DNA from: Rhyacichthys aspro
Lineage: Eukaryota; Chordata; Actinopteri; Gobiiformes; Rhyacichthyidae
Direction of reading: 5' to 3'
Assembly: GCA_036850595.1 (NCBI GenBank)
Contig: CM072159.1
Location: forward strand, 6,351,978-6,415,977
Length of the DNA: 64,000 nucleotides
The translations under genes were made by a program, and so were the position numbers. Below, piece after piece: positions 24,215 through 35,480 of the stretch; positions within the stretch are counted from its first letter, which is position 1; every line of letters begins with the position of its first letter. The notes under the pieces were generated by a model. That model ran no database searches. It was not told the DNA's origin and was given only the letters and a program-made list of their open reading frames with translations.

Positions 24215-25274
24215 CCTCTGTGTTGTTACGACAGCAGCATTATTTTATGGACACTGTTTGTTTTCAAGTAGACACTATCAAACCCGGCAAGTTAGGAAAA
24301 AAAAAAAAAACATCTTCTGAAAGGGCGGGGTCATTTTTATTGTCTTTTAATTACAACTCTGCTAGAGTCCATTGTATTGGCCTCTTTTTTTGAGTGCCAC
24401 ATAGTGTGTCACTCATGTAATCTCTTTCAATGAGACTGTGTTCCCTGTGGTGGCAAGGAAGTTACAGCGGAGGTTTCTCTCCAGTTGAGGGTACTGTGCC
24501 AGTGAGATAGGCATTATTCTACATACATTGAATATACTTTTTAAGTTATGCCGTGCTACTGGTTAAAGATATACAGGGCTGCTTTAAAGGTTAACTGGAA
24601 AATAAACAATGAGCACAAAGTACAACATTAACAAATGAAATAAAATATAGTTGAACTGAATGGTTCCTTCACATAGAACAAGGCCAGTAGCCCCTCACTC
24701 GGAGTCAGGACCGGGTTGGCCACAGAAAAACTGTACTAATGTTAGTTGAGAAACATTAGATACTGTTTATAGCCACAAACTACATTTTTGTGGCATCCTT
24801 CATGTCTTAATACACATGTACAGTTTGCAGATATTAAACTAAAAGGCCAGATAATAGCAGACACTTTACTGCACCAATAGGTTATATTACTGAGCTGTGT
24901 CAGTCCACATGCTGTAGTGAGGGGTGGCCACAGCAGCCCCTGCCTTTAGATGGTGCATGCAGCAGAAGTTAAGTAATGTTTCTTGTCAAACATTACATCT
25001 ACCAAATGCTGCAACAAAACAAATATAGTAAAAACTCCTATAAACACTTTACATACAATATAATGGAGTATTTTAGCAAATGTTTATGTTTAATGTTTAT
25101 TCATCCAACATCAACTCCCAAAATAAGGTTCCAAATATTAATTGCACATTAATGTTTAAATAGAAGCCTAAAAGAAATTTATTTCCCAAAAGTTTTTGAA
25201 GGTCATTTTGGAGTCAACTGCTCATCTTTGCTCTACTTTAGTCCCGGGGAAACTTGGGCAGTCCCTGATGGCTG
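24215..25274. other. No gene seen
   Basis: AT-rich DNA with an A run near 24298-24310. Nothing else recognised. Confidence 0.4.
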
Positions 25275-25500
25275 CAGTATCTGGATGGCATAGCAAGTAG
25301 TCTATGTCTCAGCTGACAATCCAAAGTTCATGGCCCTGTTGGCAAATCTCCACCCTCAAGTGTCCTTGGGCAAGACACTTGTCTATGAGTGCAACATGTG
25401 CTCTTCCTGTCACCACTGATGCTGTGAACTTTTTATAGCTTCTGCAGTGACACCTCGAAAGTGGATGTATCGATCCCTGTCTGTTTCTTGTATAACATAA
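25275..25500 (+). mobile_element. tRNA-derived SINE remnant
   Basis: It contains GTGTCCTTGGGCAAGACACT (25360-25379), the hallmark central block of a common teleost SINE, preceded by a decayed tRNA-like head (from about 25275) and followed by the usual spacer. The same family lies inverted at 59098-59207. The head no longer has intact A or B boxes. Confidence 0.65.
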
Positions 25501-25752
25501 GGCTCTTTGCACATGCACTGCCTCTCTGGGGAGGCAATTTCAGTGGGAATGCAAATGTTCAGACATTGATGCATGATGTGTAAACTAAGTATAACCTGCC
25601 TGCTTTACCTTCACTTTCAAGTCTGCATCATTTCAAAGTCAATTAATTATAAGAAGGGCATATTCTTTTCTAGGAAAGAATTAGGTTTATCTTTGGTTAC
25701 TTTTGTAGGCCATAGCATTATAGTCACTGTTACTTTCATGGGTTCACATGTT

Positions 25753-25976
25753 AAAGGTGGAATGTGTAGTTTTTTGGCAGCATGGGATGGCAAAAGTGCA
25801 GATTGCAATTCCACATGTCACACTCTTCCTTGTTAGGGCATGTAAACAGCTATGGCACCCTACAATGACATTCTGTTGTCTATGAACAAACCCAGTTTAA
25901 TAGGCTTTATAGTGATTTAGTTCAGTAATGTCCTAAATATTTAAGCAGGAATGTGTGCTCAAAAAAAAAAAAAAAA
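25753..25976 (+). repeat. Unclassified dispersed repeat A (TTAAAGGTGGAATGTG-type) with A-rich end
   Basis: It starts TTAAAGGTGGAATGTGTAG, then GGCAGCATGGGATGG, AAAGTGCAG and TGCAATTCCAC, and ends near AGGAATGTGTGCTC followed by A16 (25961-25976). The copy at 26719-26905 shares these blocks in order (GGGATGTGTAATTTTGGCAG, AAAGTGCAG, TATTCCAAC, AAGAATATGTGCTCAAA). A terminal A run hints at retroposition; the TTAA start hints at a piggyBac-type MITE. I cannot choose between them. Confidence 0.5.
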
Positions 25977-26718
25977 TTCCAGTGGAAATTCCTCTGGGCT
26001 TTATATAGCTACCGATATCAAAATTGTTACATATTAAAATCTGTTAAAATCTATTTTAGATTCTAAGATTTGTTCACCAAATAGTTTGTTGTCACTCATA
26101 TTTCAGATGTACACTCTTAGATAATAAAAGTCCTCCATCTGCTGGCCTGACCTGAGTGTCCATTACCCAGAGTTCACATGTGAAAACAGCTTTACATACT
26201 TCAAATGGTGCCTTTTACCTTTGTTTCAACCCGTCTCCTGTGTTGACCTCTGTCTTTTGGTGTTGTTGCTGTGCCCTGCAACACCTGCTGCTCATCCAAC
26301 CTTTGACCCACAGCCTGCCTCCACAGCAGCACCTCTTCATTAGTCTCTGAGAACATGTAACAGCCCGTTGTCTGCTCTGGACTCCTGAGCTGGCCTTGTG
26401 TCCTTAGAACACCTAGTTTTGTCTAGGCTAGTCTAGCAATTACTGTCAGACGTTGAACACTTAATGTGTCTCGGTGAGATTTCTGTCTGACTTTTTCCTG
26501 TGGAATTGATATAGACAACAATGACTCGACCACTTTATGGTAGCTTTTAATGTCATGGCCTGAAAAGGCAGCTAGAAACAACTTCGGAGAAGTGTGTTTA
26601 TCACAGCTCAAACAGTATTTCATTGTCTGGTGATATTAAACTAATGTTGTGATGAAAACTAATACTAATCTTTCAACTGAATATTTGTTGGCTTAAAAAT
26701 AGATAAGATGAGGCATTA
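25977..26718. other. Unique DNA between two related repeats
   Basis: No gene or further repeat seen. The part from 26440 to 26630 has a conserved-looking mixed texture. Confidence 0.35.
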
Positions 26719-26905
26719 AAAAAAGGGATGTGTAATTTTGGCAGCATCTGTTGGAGAAAGTGCAGCTTGGTATTCCAACTATGGTAGCCCTAGAGGGACA
26801 CTGGAATTAAATCTGAGAATGATTTCACTAAACAAATTTACAAAATGAATTTTGTTCTCAAATATCCAGAGCCATCATACAAGAATATGTGCTCAAACTG
26901 AAAAA
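26719..26905 (+). repeat. Unclassified dispersed repeat, second copy of family A
   Basis: It is in the same orientation as 25753-25976, about 1 kb away, and shares the beginning, middle and end blocks. The start has decayed from TTAAAGGTGG to TTAAAAAAAGGG. It has no A run at its end. Confidence 0.5.
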
Positions 26906-28979
26906 TGAGTGTGCCTCTCCTCCATAAGCAAATCTTTTGGTAAAATTTGCTACTTGTCTGTATTATTTTAGATCAAAAATCATCCCCAAAACTTCTTTTA
27001 CAGGGAGAAATAGTGGACGTATCATCAGTTTTCTTCCAGGTTCACACCACACCAGAGGTTTAGAGGTCAAATTTTCCAAGATGGATAAATGCAGTGTTAC
27101 TTTGAAACAGTCAGTCAGCACTATAATCACATCATTTTCCCATAACATATTACACAACACATCTTTAATAACTGCTCTCTGAGATATTTCATGTGCTTTG
27201 GAAGGTTTTGTGCGAGGCAAGATACTGTACTTGAAATATGAGAAGAATTCCCACTAGACAGTACAGTACAAGATCGTATAACTTCAAAATGTCATCCCAG
27301 TGTAGCACTAAATATTACAATTCACTGTAAAAATTGAAATCTAAATGAAGTGATGGTGTGTTTCCTCTCCTATTTATCTGTCAGGAATCAGTTCTGTATT
27401 ATTATATTAGGGGGACACAAATTGGTTCTGTCATGTAAAGTCTAGAGCGTGATATTGATTTTCATATTATGTCTGACTGATTGAACATGCTCCCCTCCAT
27501 TAAGATGCTCGACATTTTTATGCACATTGTTATTGATATTAGTGGCACCGAACACATTAGTTTAATTTAAGCTATGGCCAAGACTCCGCTGTTCCGTTTT
27601 CTGAGTAGCCCTTAACATTGTGTACACAGAATGTCAACACATATTATGAAAAAAGACCAACCATAAATTACTGCACAATGGATATTTATAATTATTCTAA
27701 CACTGTTGTCTTTTTAGCCTCATATATTAGTCATAAAAATCCAAAGTTGATTCTCCAAGCTTTTTCTTAAAAGGTTTACTGGATGTTCAGCCCTGCTTTC
27801 TGTTCTGACTGACAGTTAACATTAAAAACACTGCAATGAGGTGATTTTAACTTTAATTCTGGTAAATTTGTTCTTCTGCAACTTCACTGTTTTTGGTGTC
27901 CATTCAGAAAAAAAGAATGGGTAAATTTTATAACTTAAAGTAACCTGTATCACGTGAATTCACTGGTGCGTTTAACACTAAATGATAAATATCCGGGGCA
28001 GACGGTTCCACTTCCTGCTTCTCCACTCCCACTGTGGCTAGTTTAAACTATTACAACCCAGCAGTCAGGTTTTTTTAAACATTTGATTACTTCTTCAATG
28101 AAGTGGCAAGCTGGTGGGACCAGACCAGATCTTTTTGTTTTTCCTTCTGGCCTTCCTAAGGAATATGAACAATTCTTTTTTTGTTGTCATTTCATCTTCT
28201 GGATCTGCTCTTTGGAAAAAAAAAAAAGCCTGAAAGAAAAAGATTATTGAAAATAGATTGAACCAGTGAACTAAAGAGTAAGCACTATGATTGTATTTCA
28301 ATTGTAATTTAACTAAATGGTTATTTCTTTTTTTTCCCCCTTTTCCTAAAACTATTTAATACATCATCATTTTACAACATCCCATCTCCTTTATTCACAC
28401 ATTCAAGCTCCATAGATTAACACAGTTTTGTGATAACCATAGCCTACTCCCATCAAAAGTAAATAATATAAATGTACTAAAAATGTGCTACATTATCAAA
28501 TACCTTATTTCATTAATACCTTACATCCGTATATACATTTATGCAAATGATGTTCTGAAAGTCACATGACTCAGTGAGACATGAACAGCACCAGTGTAGC
28601 TCTCAAACTGTTGGACTTCAGTGAACTCTTTAAACCCATAGGTATTCAATCAAATGTGATTTCTATGTTGTGAATGTTTATCAAAAGAGCTGAAATGATT
28701 GCATAAACTTGCAGCACACAGACATGACCTATTAGCTCTTTCAGGCACTTCACATTGCAGCTGCTACAATCACTGAAGCAGCAAGACATGTTTTTAAAGT
28801 TGTGTATGTCTAAAATAGATATGAACTCAACAAACTGTATCCTGTACCAGTCACACCACCAGAGTCATGGCAAGATCCAAACACTCTTTTTTGTTGAGCT
28901 CAGTGAATATTTTATAAATAATTTTATATTCATGCGTTTCTTTCAGATTTTGTTCTCTGGCTGCTCGTTAAAGCCACAT
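26906..28979. other. No gene seen; possible conserved non-coding patch
   Basis: AT-rich unique DNA. The patch 27410-27640 is free of simple repeats and has a conserved-looking composition. A11-12 run near 28217. Confidence 0.35.
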
Positions 28980-29225
28980 CCTGGCTCTTTTGCGGTTTGT
29001 ATTTTCCTGTTGTCCTCAGATTTTGTTGCCATGCCATCATTTCCCCAATCTCCTAGTGTCCATCTGCCTCTCTTCCTGTTCCCCTCCGTTTCCCACCCTC
29101 TCACTTTACCACAAAAGTGTTTCATTCTCTCTGCCCTGCTGTTTTTGTTGTTTCTCTCTTTATAGCTGCCTTTTTGCTTATGTTGTTATTGTTGTTGTTG
29201 ATCTCTTTCCGTTGGTCTCAGTCTG
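28980..29225. repeat. Pyrimidine-rich tract
   Basis: The plus strand is dominated by C and T over about 245 bases and ends in TTGTTATTGTTGTTGTTG. The 136-codon open frame that crosses it (28755-29165) is explained by its low complexity. Confidence 0.6.
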
Positions 29226-29717
29226 ACACCTCAAGGCTCTCTCACTGGTGCATCTTGGGAGTGTAAAACAAAGTCTGATAACACTAAGGCTTCACATGCA
29301 TTCTCCTTTGAAAGTCCAAACAGATGGCTTCCAGGCCTCCTTCAAAGCGTCAGTATGTAAAACAGTGAAACCTTTTATTTGGCACTTAAGGATGGAAGAT
29401 ATGAGATTCCCACTTCTTTCACATATGTACTGTATATAGATATATAGGGGATGTGCTGGTGAGCCAGGAGACACAATCAAATGTATCAAAAGCCTCTTTT
29501 ATACATGTCCTCTACAGAATCATGGACTTCCTCCCCTGAGAACTGTGTTTCTACATGTAGGATGAATGTAGGGAGAATGTCCATGGACACAAGATCATAC
29601 ACCTGGAACTGGACACACTCTTTAACTCAATTAATGACTGTTTTCAGGCAGTCTTTTTACTGTTGCCCTTAATTTCATCATGCTGGGAAATATTGACTCT
29701 GCTGAGAGATGTTTTTA

Positions 29718-29784
29718 TATCTATGTGTAGGTTCCATGTTAATATCTATGTGTAGGTTCCATGTTAATATCTATGTGTAGGTTT
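29718..29784 (+). repeat. 25-bp minisatellite, 2.7 copies
   Basis: Unit TATCTATGTGTAGGTTCCAT plus GTTAA occurs at 29718-29742 and 29743-29767, identical, then a partial third copy ends at GTAGGTTTG. The identity of the copies implies recent duplication. Confidence 0.9.
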
Positions 29785-31061
29785 GCAGTCATCCAGGTAG
29801 TCAAAACGTGTCACCAGAATTAGTAGTTTTGACACATTTTAAATAACTTTACTGCAACAATTTCTTGCCTTGGGAGCTACTGTCAAATTATGGTACAGTA
29901 AAATTGGCTATTTCACTTTGTAATAACTTAGTATATTTACTGACAGACGGCCATGGTTGTTCATATTCATTCACAATGGCCAATTTAGTTGCACCAATTC
30001 ACTGAAACATGCATATTATTGAGCAGTAGTAAGAAACTGAAGTGCCCAGTGGTTCAAACCCACGATGTTCAAATGTTTGATGAAATTACATCAGGGCTTT
30101 TTGTAATATAGAAAAAAAAATGTACAGACAACTATGTAGTTCCTGTTTAATGGGATTTTTTATTCTCAAATACAATTTCTATACTAAACTTGAAATATAA
30201 ACATTATGTTGTGTTTTAAGTGGTATTCATCTCTTTAACTAGCCCATTGAAAAGAACATTTTAAATGAGTGTTTTCAAACGTCAATTTGATGTAGATTTT
30301 TATGACCAAAATATCATTATACCGCATATCTGGAAAACATCAAGCACAATTTTCCTGAGACTAGACAGGGAATACATCAAGAACATTGCTCCAACATTCT
30401 CTCACGACAGACTGCTATATTTTTGTTCATAAATCTATCATCATATTCCTTTGTCCTTCACCACTGCCTAACAATCACCACTAGTTTCTTACACAAATTT
30501 CCTGGATGGGCTTCAACAAATTCTCCATCAGCTTGTTAAAACGAAATGATTCGACAATAAAAACCTGCAGCTACAAACCACATCTGTCTTAAATATGTTA
30601 GTCATTCTTGACTTGACACTGCTGAAATATGGAGCGAATTACCATAAGGAAGCTGGCTCTCATATGTGGGTGTATGGGATTTGAGGGTCTGTTCCTCAGT
30701 GTCTCTTTGTTCAAGCGTGTCTTGGTAAGTCTGTGTGTAGGGGCTGTGATCTTATATTTTATTGCAGCTAAAGGAATATAAAAAGTCCATGTTTTCTGCT
30801 CCTGCTGCTGCTGCTTCTACTTGGCACGTTCATGTTGCCGGGTCGCTCCAGTCATCTTAATAAGGTCAAAGTTCAGTGGCCTTGCATACTTAAAATACAC
30901 ACCTACGTATAAAGACACCAGGGGAGTTTTTAAGTTCTTTATGCCGTTATATTCTTTATATATATATATGTGTGTATATAAAAATATGTGTCCGTGTGTC
31001 TAGAATATCAGTGTTACAGAAGAAAAAGTTTACCAGTTACAGTGCTATGTATCTGTCCTGA
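29785..31061. other. No gene seen
   Basis: AT-rich DNA with a short mixed TA/TG repeat at 30957-30990. Confidence 0.4.
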
Positions 31062-31097
31062 TTTCTTTTCTTTTTTTTTTTTTCTTTTTTTTTTTTT
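31062..31097. repeat. T-rich tract
   Basis: Nearly pure T with three C interruptions, directly adjoining the Tc1-like fragment. Confidence 0.9.
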
Positions 31098-31312
31098 GCA
31101 CATTTGTCACAGTTAAATGTTTCAGATTATAAAACATATTTAAATCTTAGACAAAAACAACACAAGTAAACACAAAATGCAGTTGAAAGAAAAAAGTGAT
31201 TTTATTTATCGAGGGAAAAAAGCTACGTGAAAAAGTAATTGATTTTTTTGGTTATTTTTGGAAAGCTGAGTTCAATTTCACACCCGGCCTAAATACTGAA
31301 TGAACTGTCAGT
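31098..31312 (+). mobile_element. Tc1/mariner-like transposon terminal fragment
   Basis: Blocks GCACATTTGTCACAGTTAAA, AAACACAAAATGCAGTT, GTGAAAAAGTAATTG and GAGTTCAATTTCACACCCGG appear in order. I recognise them as the terminal non-coding segment of a widespread teleost Tc1-like family whose copies read 'TGTGAAAAAGTAATTGCCCCC'. Only this end is present; the transposase is absent. Confidence 0.55.
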
Positions 31313-31343
31313 GGCTTGTGACCTCTTGAGGCTGGATTTTTGG

Positions 31344-31415
31344 CTCCCTGTCGGCGAATCGAACCCTGGTCTCCCATGTAACAGGCAGTGAACGCAGCAT
31401 TAAGGCTTAATAGAA
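31344..31415 (-). pseudogene. tRNA-like relic (SINE head or tRNA pseudogene)
   Basis: Read on the minus strand, CACTGCCTGTTACATGGGAG, ACCAGGGTTCGATTCGCC, GACAGGGAGCC gives an anticodon-arm-like segment, a B box (GGTTCGATTC) and a 3' acceptor-like CAGGGAG. The 5' side (ATTAAGCCTTAATGCTGCG) does not pair with that acceptor strand, so it is not a functional tRNA. It could be the promoter head of a tRNA-derived SINE. Confidence 0.5.
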
Positions 31416-31674
31416 TGTAATATTATCATTTCCAAAATACTAAAGTGGACAGAGATCGTTATATTGTTTTTGGCACAATATATGAATAACATTAGTCTGT
31501 ACAAAGCCTATATTGTAATATGTTAGCTGCATCAAGCTGTCCTCCATTTAGTGGCACAAATTTGCACAGTTGTTTCTATTAATGAATAAAAACAATGGCA
31601 TAACTGTGACATGATATTATAAGGATTAAAGAAGTATTTCAGAATTTTAAATTAAAAACATTATGTATGGAGCC

Positions 31675-32085
31675 CACATCCATCATTTAAATCCATCTGT
31701 CTCTTATCACCCTTATAGTTTTGCCTCCCTTTGTTCTTTCTTACTTACTCCGTCCATCTGTCTTTCATTATCTGCTACTTTTTGTCACTCCTATCCTTTC
31801 AATCCAACACCTCCCTTGTTCTCTTGAACTTCCCCTGCCCCTGCTGTGATTCTTTTTCCCTCTTTTTTTTCATCAATTCTCTCCTTTCTCTGTCCTTGTT
31901 TTGAGTCCTCATCTTGATCTTCACCTCGACTCCTTCTCTTTTATATCACCCTCCTCTCATCACTCAAGTCTGTACCCTATTCTTTCCTTCCACCTTATTG
32001 TCTTTCATCATCCACTTTCACTTCTTTGTCCTTCACTCACCATGTCCCCAACACTTTTCCATCATATATTTTCCAGACACCTATA
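31675..32085. repeat. 410-bp pyrimidine-rich tract
   Basis: The plus strand is mostly C and T without a fixed repeat unit, such as TCCTTTCTCTGTCC or CTCATCACTCAAG. Open frames crossing it are low-complexity artefacts. Such tracts can form triplex structures, which I cannot test here. Confidence 0.6.
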
Positions 32086-32384
32086 TTTCTAGTATTTACT
32101 ATGTCAGGGTGTATTTGGCTTCATTGACAATGCGTTTTACGACTCACTCTTATTTATCCTTGTCATGGCCATCTGCATAACCCAACCCTCACAAGCAAAT
32201 GCCAACAACATGGCATTGGTCAATACAACACGGTAATGCATAACTAAATGTATAGACAAACAAACAAATGCTTATTTTACCATAACATACTACTAATATT
32301 GCCTCGCTATCCATTATGTGAATGCATTGCCAATGTATCTAAAGTAGCTAAAGTTTTGTTGTATTTTCACAGTTTAATTATAAT

Positions 32385-32420
32385 ACACTACGCTACACAT
32401 TGCTACACTACACTACACTA
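32385..32420. repeat. (CTACA)n short tandem repeat
   Basis: Imperfect CTACA/CTACG units lie directly at the 3' end of the minus-strand LINE fragment, where a LINE tail repeat would sit. Confidence 0.65.
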
Positions 32421-33180
32421 TTAGATTAGCCTTTATTGACCTCTCAATGGGGAAATCCACATGTGATGGCAGTGCATAGATAGAAAGACAAATTACAATC
32501 AATAAGCATGCAATAAAATAAATTATAATCAAAAAATGTAATCCACAAAATAAATATCAAATGTTTTCGAAAAAGAACAACAAAGTAGATAAGTAAAAAA
32601 CAGGGCAATATAAAGGAACAATACAAAAAACAGCTACAACCTATGCAAGAATTTAAATGAATATAAAAGGGGGAAACATATTGTAAAGGGTAATAGTTTA
32701 TAGCTGTAGAGTTGTACAGTCTAACAGCAGTGAGTATGACACTGGTGGTGTCTGCCACTAAAGGAGCTGCTCACAGCCTCCACAGTCTGATGCCGGGGGT
32801 GTTGTCTCTGATAGACGTGAGTCTGGCTTACATCCTCCTCTCACCCACCTCCTCAATAGAGTCCAGCAGCAGCCCAGGACAGAACTGCTCCTCCTGACCA
32901 GCTTGTCCAGTCTCTCCTGTCCCAGTCCGTGCTGTCCACCCTCCAGCAGACCACAGCGAAGTGGAAAGCAGAGGCTACCACAGAGTCATTGAATGTTTTT
33001 AGTAGAGGCCTCCACACTTCACAAGAAGATGGAGGGGACTCTGGCCATTCTACGGTATGTTGGTGTTGTGTGACCAGTTTATGGCTCAGGTGAACAAAGA
33101 GGTGTTTTAAACTGTCCACTGTCTCATTGTCCAAGCCCTGGATGTTCATCTTGCTGGTGTTTTGTACAGGTTGATAGATA
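32419..33180 (-). mobile_element. LINE 3' fragment, minus strand: end of reverse-transcriptase ORF and 3' UTR
   Basis: On the minus strand, a frame from 33149 to 32853 contains FNDSVVASAFHFAVVCW, the C-terminal block of fish LINE ORF2 proteins. Further on, a frame from 32758 reads ADTTSVILTAVRLYNSTAIN, matching the closing block (SFLPTAI.LYN). The 3' end near 32421 reads GAGAGGTCAATAAAGGCTAA, close to the LINE 3' end seen across fish as the reverse of 'CTTTATTGATC..GGGGAAATT'. It is the same protein family as at 7950-8320 and 9696-9776. It is 5'-truncated and frameshifted, so inactive. Confidence 0.7.
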
Positions 33181-33769
33181 TCACTAACACCTCACTGTGC
33201 AAGTTATGACCAAAATTACATTCAATATAAAGTTTGTTATATGTATAATAAATTATTGTGAAAGTTTTAAAAACAGCCTTGTGGACTTACTGTGTGTATG
33301 AAACTCTGAAGTATGTTTTGGGTCCAGTCCACAAGGTCTGGGTAAGTTCTATTTCTCCATTTAACTTGAGAACTATCAAAACCTTGAACAATTTATGTAC
33401 TTCAGGAGTAGCTGTAAGTCCTAGTCTTAAAGCTGGTTGAGTCTGGGGTCTCTTGGCAGCTCTGGCTGATGCTCTCGGATGTTGTCGTCTACTTTATAGT
33501 TGCCCGAGTCAACAATATTGTAGGCAGCCATCCATGCAAATAAATCAGAAGTTTATAGCTCATATGTGAGAAACAAATCCATCAGGGTACTGTCTGAGCG
33601 CAGGGTTGCACTCTTGATGTATACACCCGCGCTACAGGCTGCACACATTTGACTTATACACTGTCTTCTTAGCAGAGACAAAAATGCTCCAAATGTCAAT
33701 AACAATGTCTTTAAAACTATTTAATGTTAACCCTAAAGCTTAGGTGTGTTGCAACCAAAATAAGTTAGA
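33181..33769. other. No gene seen
   Basis: AT-rich unique DNA; nothing recognised. Confidence 0.35.
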
Positions 33770-34100
33770 ATTTCATCTGACCATCCTGTTGCTGGTTGGG
33801 AGGCCTCTTGTAACCTCCCGTGCACAGCCTGACAAGGACGCACGATAAACATGAAATCGTCGTACAAAAAATTGTCATACGACCAGAAATCGGGTCAAAA
33901 TTGGGCTGAAACTCTACAGTGTATTCCTGGCTTAACTCAGATATACCACATTGAATATTTTCTGCAGCCGCCAACAATCTACTAATTGGTCGTGGCAAAA
34001 ATTGCATGAGGTGGCTGTAAAATATGGCTGTATGTTGTACAGTTTCGACAGGGTCAAAGGCGATTGTCACACAACCAAAGAGTGCCTGATGAATACATGA
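33770..34100. repeat. Possible unclassified DNA-repeat
   Basis: CpG-containing blocks such as GAAATCGTCGTAC, GTCATACGACCAGAAATCGG and GTTTCGACAGGGTCAAAGGCG stand out from the CpG-poor flanks and resemble short inverted TCGTAC/GTACGA-type pieces. I suspect a mobile repeat but identified neither clean ends nor a family. Confidence 0.25.
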
Positions 34101-34330
34101 CAAAATCTTACTCTGACCTCTTTTCTATTAATTAACTAAATAATAACATCTTACGGCTCAATGGCTAATCACTAAAAAAAAACCAAATACTCGCAAAAAA
34201 ATGAAAAAATACCCAGCTCAACCAGGACTTAAAATGCAAATGTTGACACAGACTGTTTAAATGTTTTTTTGCTGTATTAAAATGAAAATACATCAGACCG
34301 CATGTACCCTAGCAGGACTATTTATTTCAG

Positions 34331-34700
34331 TATTTTATTTATTTATTTATTGTCAGGGACAATGCAGTCAAAGATGAATCCAAATATAAAACCTGCAACT
34401 GATGCGCCGCATATAAAGTTTATAGCGAATGCTAATTTACAACTCCTTTCCCCGGTAGGACTTCTCTACATTACAATTCAATATACAGTACATATAAAAC
34501 ACTATCAAAGTATAAAACATTCACATTTCTTCAGACATTCACTGATACACTCACCCACACAGAATACTCACAATATTTAGAAATGTGTCCATTTTTTTTG
34601 GTTTGTCTTTAGCCTCACCTTAAATTTTGAAATCGGATATGATCTTAATTTAAGATGGTAGTGAATTCCAGAGCTTACAGTTCTTCAAAGAAAAGGCTGT
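34331..34700 (-). mobile_element. Non-LTR retrotransposon 3' end, minus strand, (AAAT)n tail
   Basis: The plus strand reads (ATTT)n at 34331-34351, then GTCAGGGACAATGCAGTC. That is the reverse of a tail preceded by CATTGTCCCTGAC. On the minus strand near 34685-34655 the sequence reads CKLWNSLPS, the 'LWNSLP' block common near the end of fish LINE ORF2 proteins. A copy with the same tail and GGGACAGTG block lies at 55855-56130, also on the minus strand. Confidence 0.55.
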
Positions 34701-35019
34701 CTGTCCCAAGGTTGTCCTGCAGTATGGTATTTTGCGGTATTTTGCAGTTATCGCTTATGGTAACTCAGGCTGTACTCCATCTAGTGCTTCTAAGTGATAA
34801 AGCAAGCAGAATAAATAGGTTAAATATCACAAGCAACGCCTTTAAAACTGTTGCTGGCTCCTCTGACTGCACCCACTCTGAGCAACACTAAACCAACAGC
34901 CCACAAAGTGACAAAAAGCTGGCAGCTGATGGCTTTACTTATCAGCCATTGGCAGCCTTATAAAGAACACTGACAGTGCAGCAGTGCTTTATTGCTTCCA
35001 TTAATGCAACATCCTGTAT

Positions 35020-35200
35020 TTGAAAAAAAAAAAAAAAACGTGTTCCATAAATTAAATCTGAATTGAGACTGGAGGAATCTCTTTTCTCCATCTTGTCTCT
35101 CGTCTTATCACCTGTGTATTAAGCGAGCCAGCTGCCAGACGCCTAATTGGTTCCGTTAAACAAAACAATATTATGGCTTTTCAAGGACTGAGGTAATTCA
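35020..35200. other. A tract and conserved-looking sequence
   Basis: A16 run at 35023-35038 followed by mixed unique DNA with TAATTGG-type homeobox-like sites near 35145. No gene. Confidence 0.3.
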
Positions 35201-35289
35201 CCGTGTTCCAGAGCACATTTCCAAACAAAGTCTCCCTCCCGCAGATAAATTTAAGTGGCCATAAAAAGTCAGGTAGGAGGCAGAATATA

Positions 35290-35480
35290 CGGCATGGTTA
35301 AGGCATTCGAGAGAGGAGTGAGAGTGACAGACAGAGTGTGATAGCAGAGGAGAGGAGAGGCTGTGTTTGAGGAGAATCAGAACGAGGCAATAAAATGCAG
35401 AGAGGGCGAGGAAAGGGAAAACAAACAGCCGTCGACATAAGGGTAGAGAATGAATAGGCAGACAAACAAAGACGGATACA
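35290..35480. repeat. Purine-rich tract
   Basis: The plus strand is G/A-rich (GAGAGAGGAGTGAGAGTG and GCAGAGGAGAGGAGAGG), the mirror of the pyrimidine tracts at 28980 and 31675. No fixed unit. Confidence 0.55.

Noticed and set aside
28755..29165. 136-codon plus-strand open frame
   Set aside because: It runs through a low-complexity pyrimidine-rich tract, has no recognised domain, and its length is within chance for 64 kb of six-frame vertebrate DNA.
31344..31415. Functional tRNA gene on the minus strand
   Set aside because: The B box and acceptor 3' strand are present but the 5' acceptor strand does not pair and the D arm is degraded.
32198..32217. Inverted repeat AATGCCA/TGGCATT
   Set aside because: Short and isolated; no terminator or binding-site context in this kind of genome.
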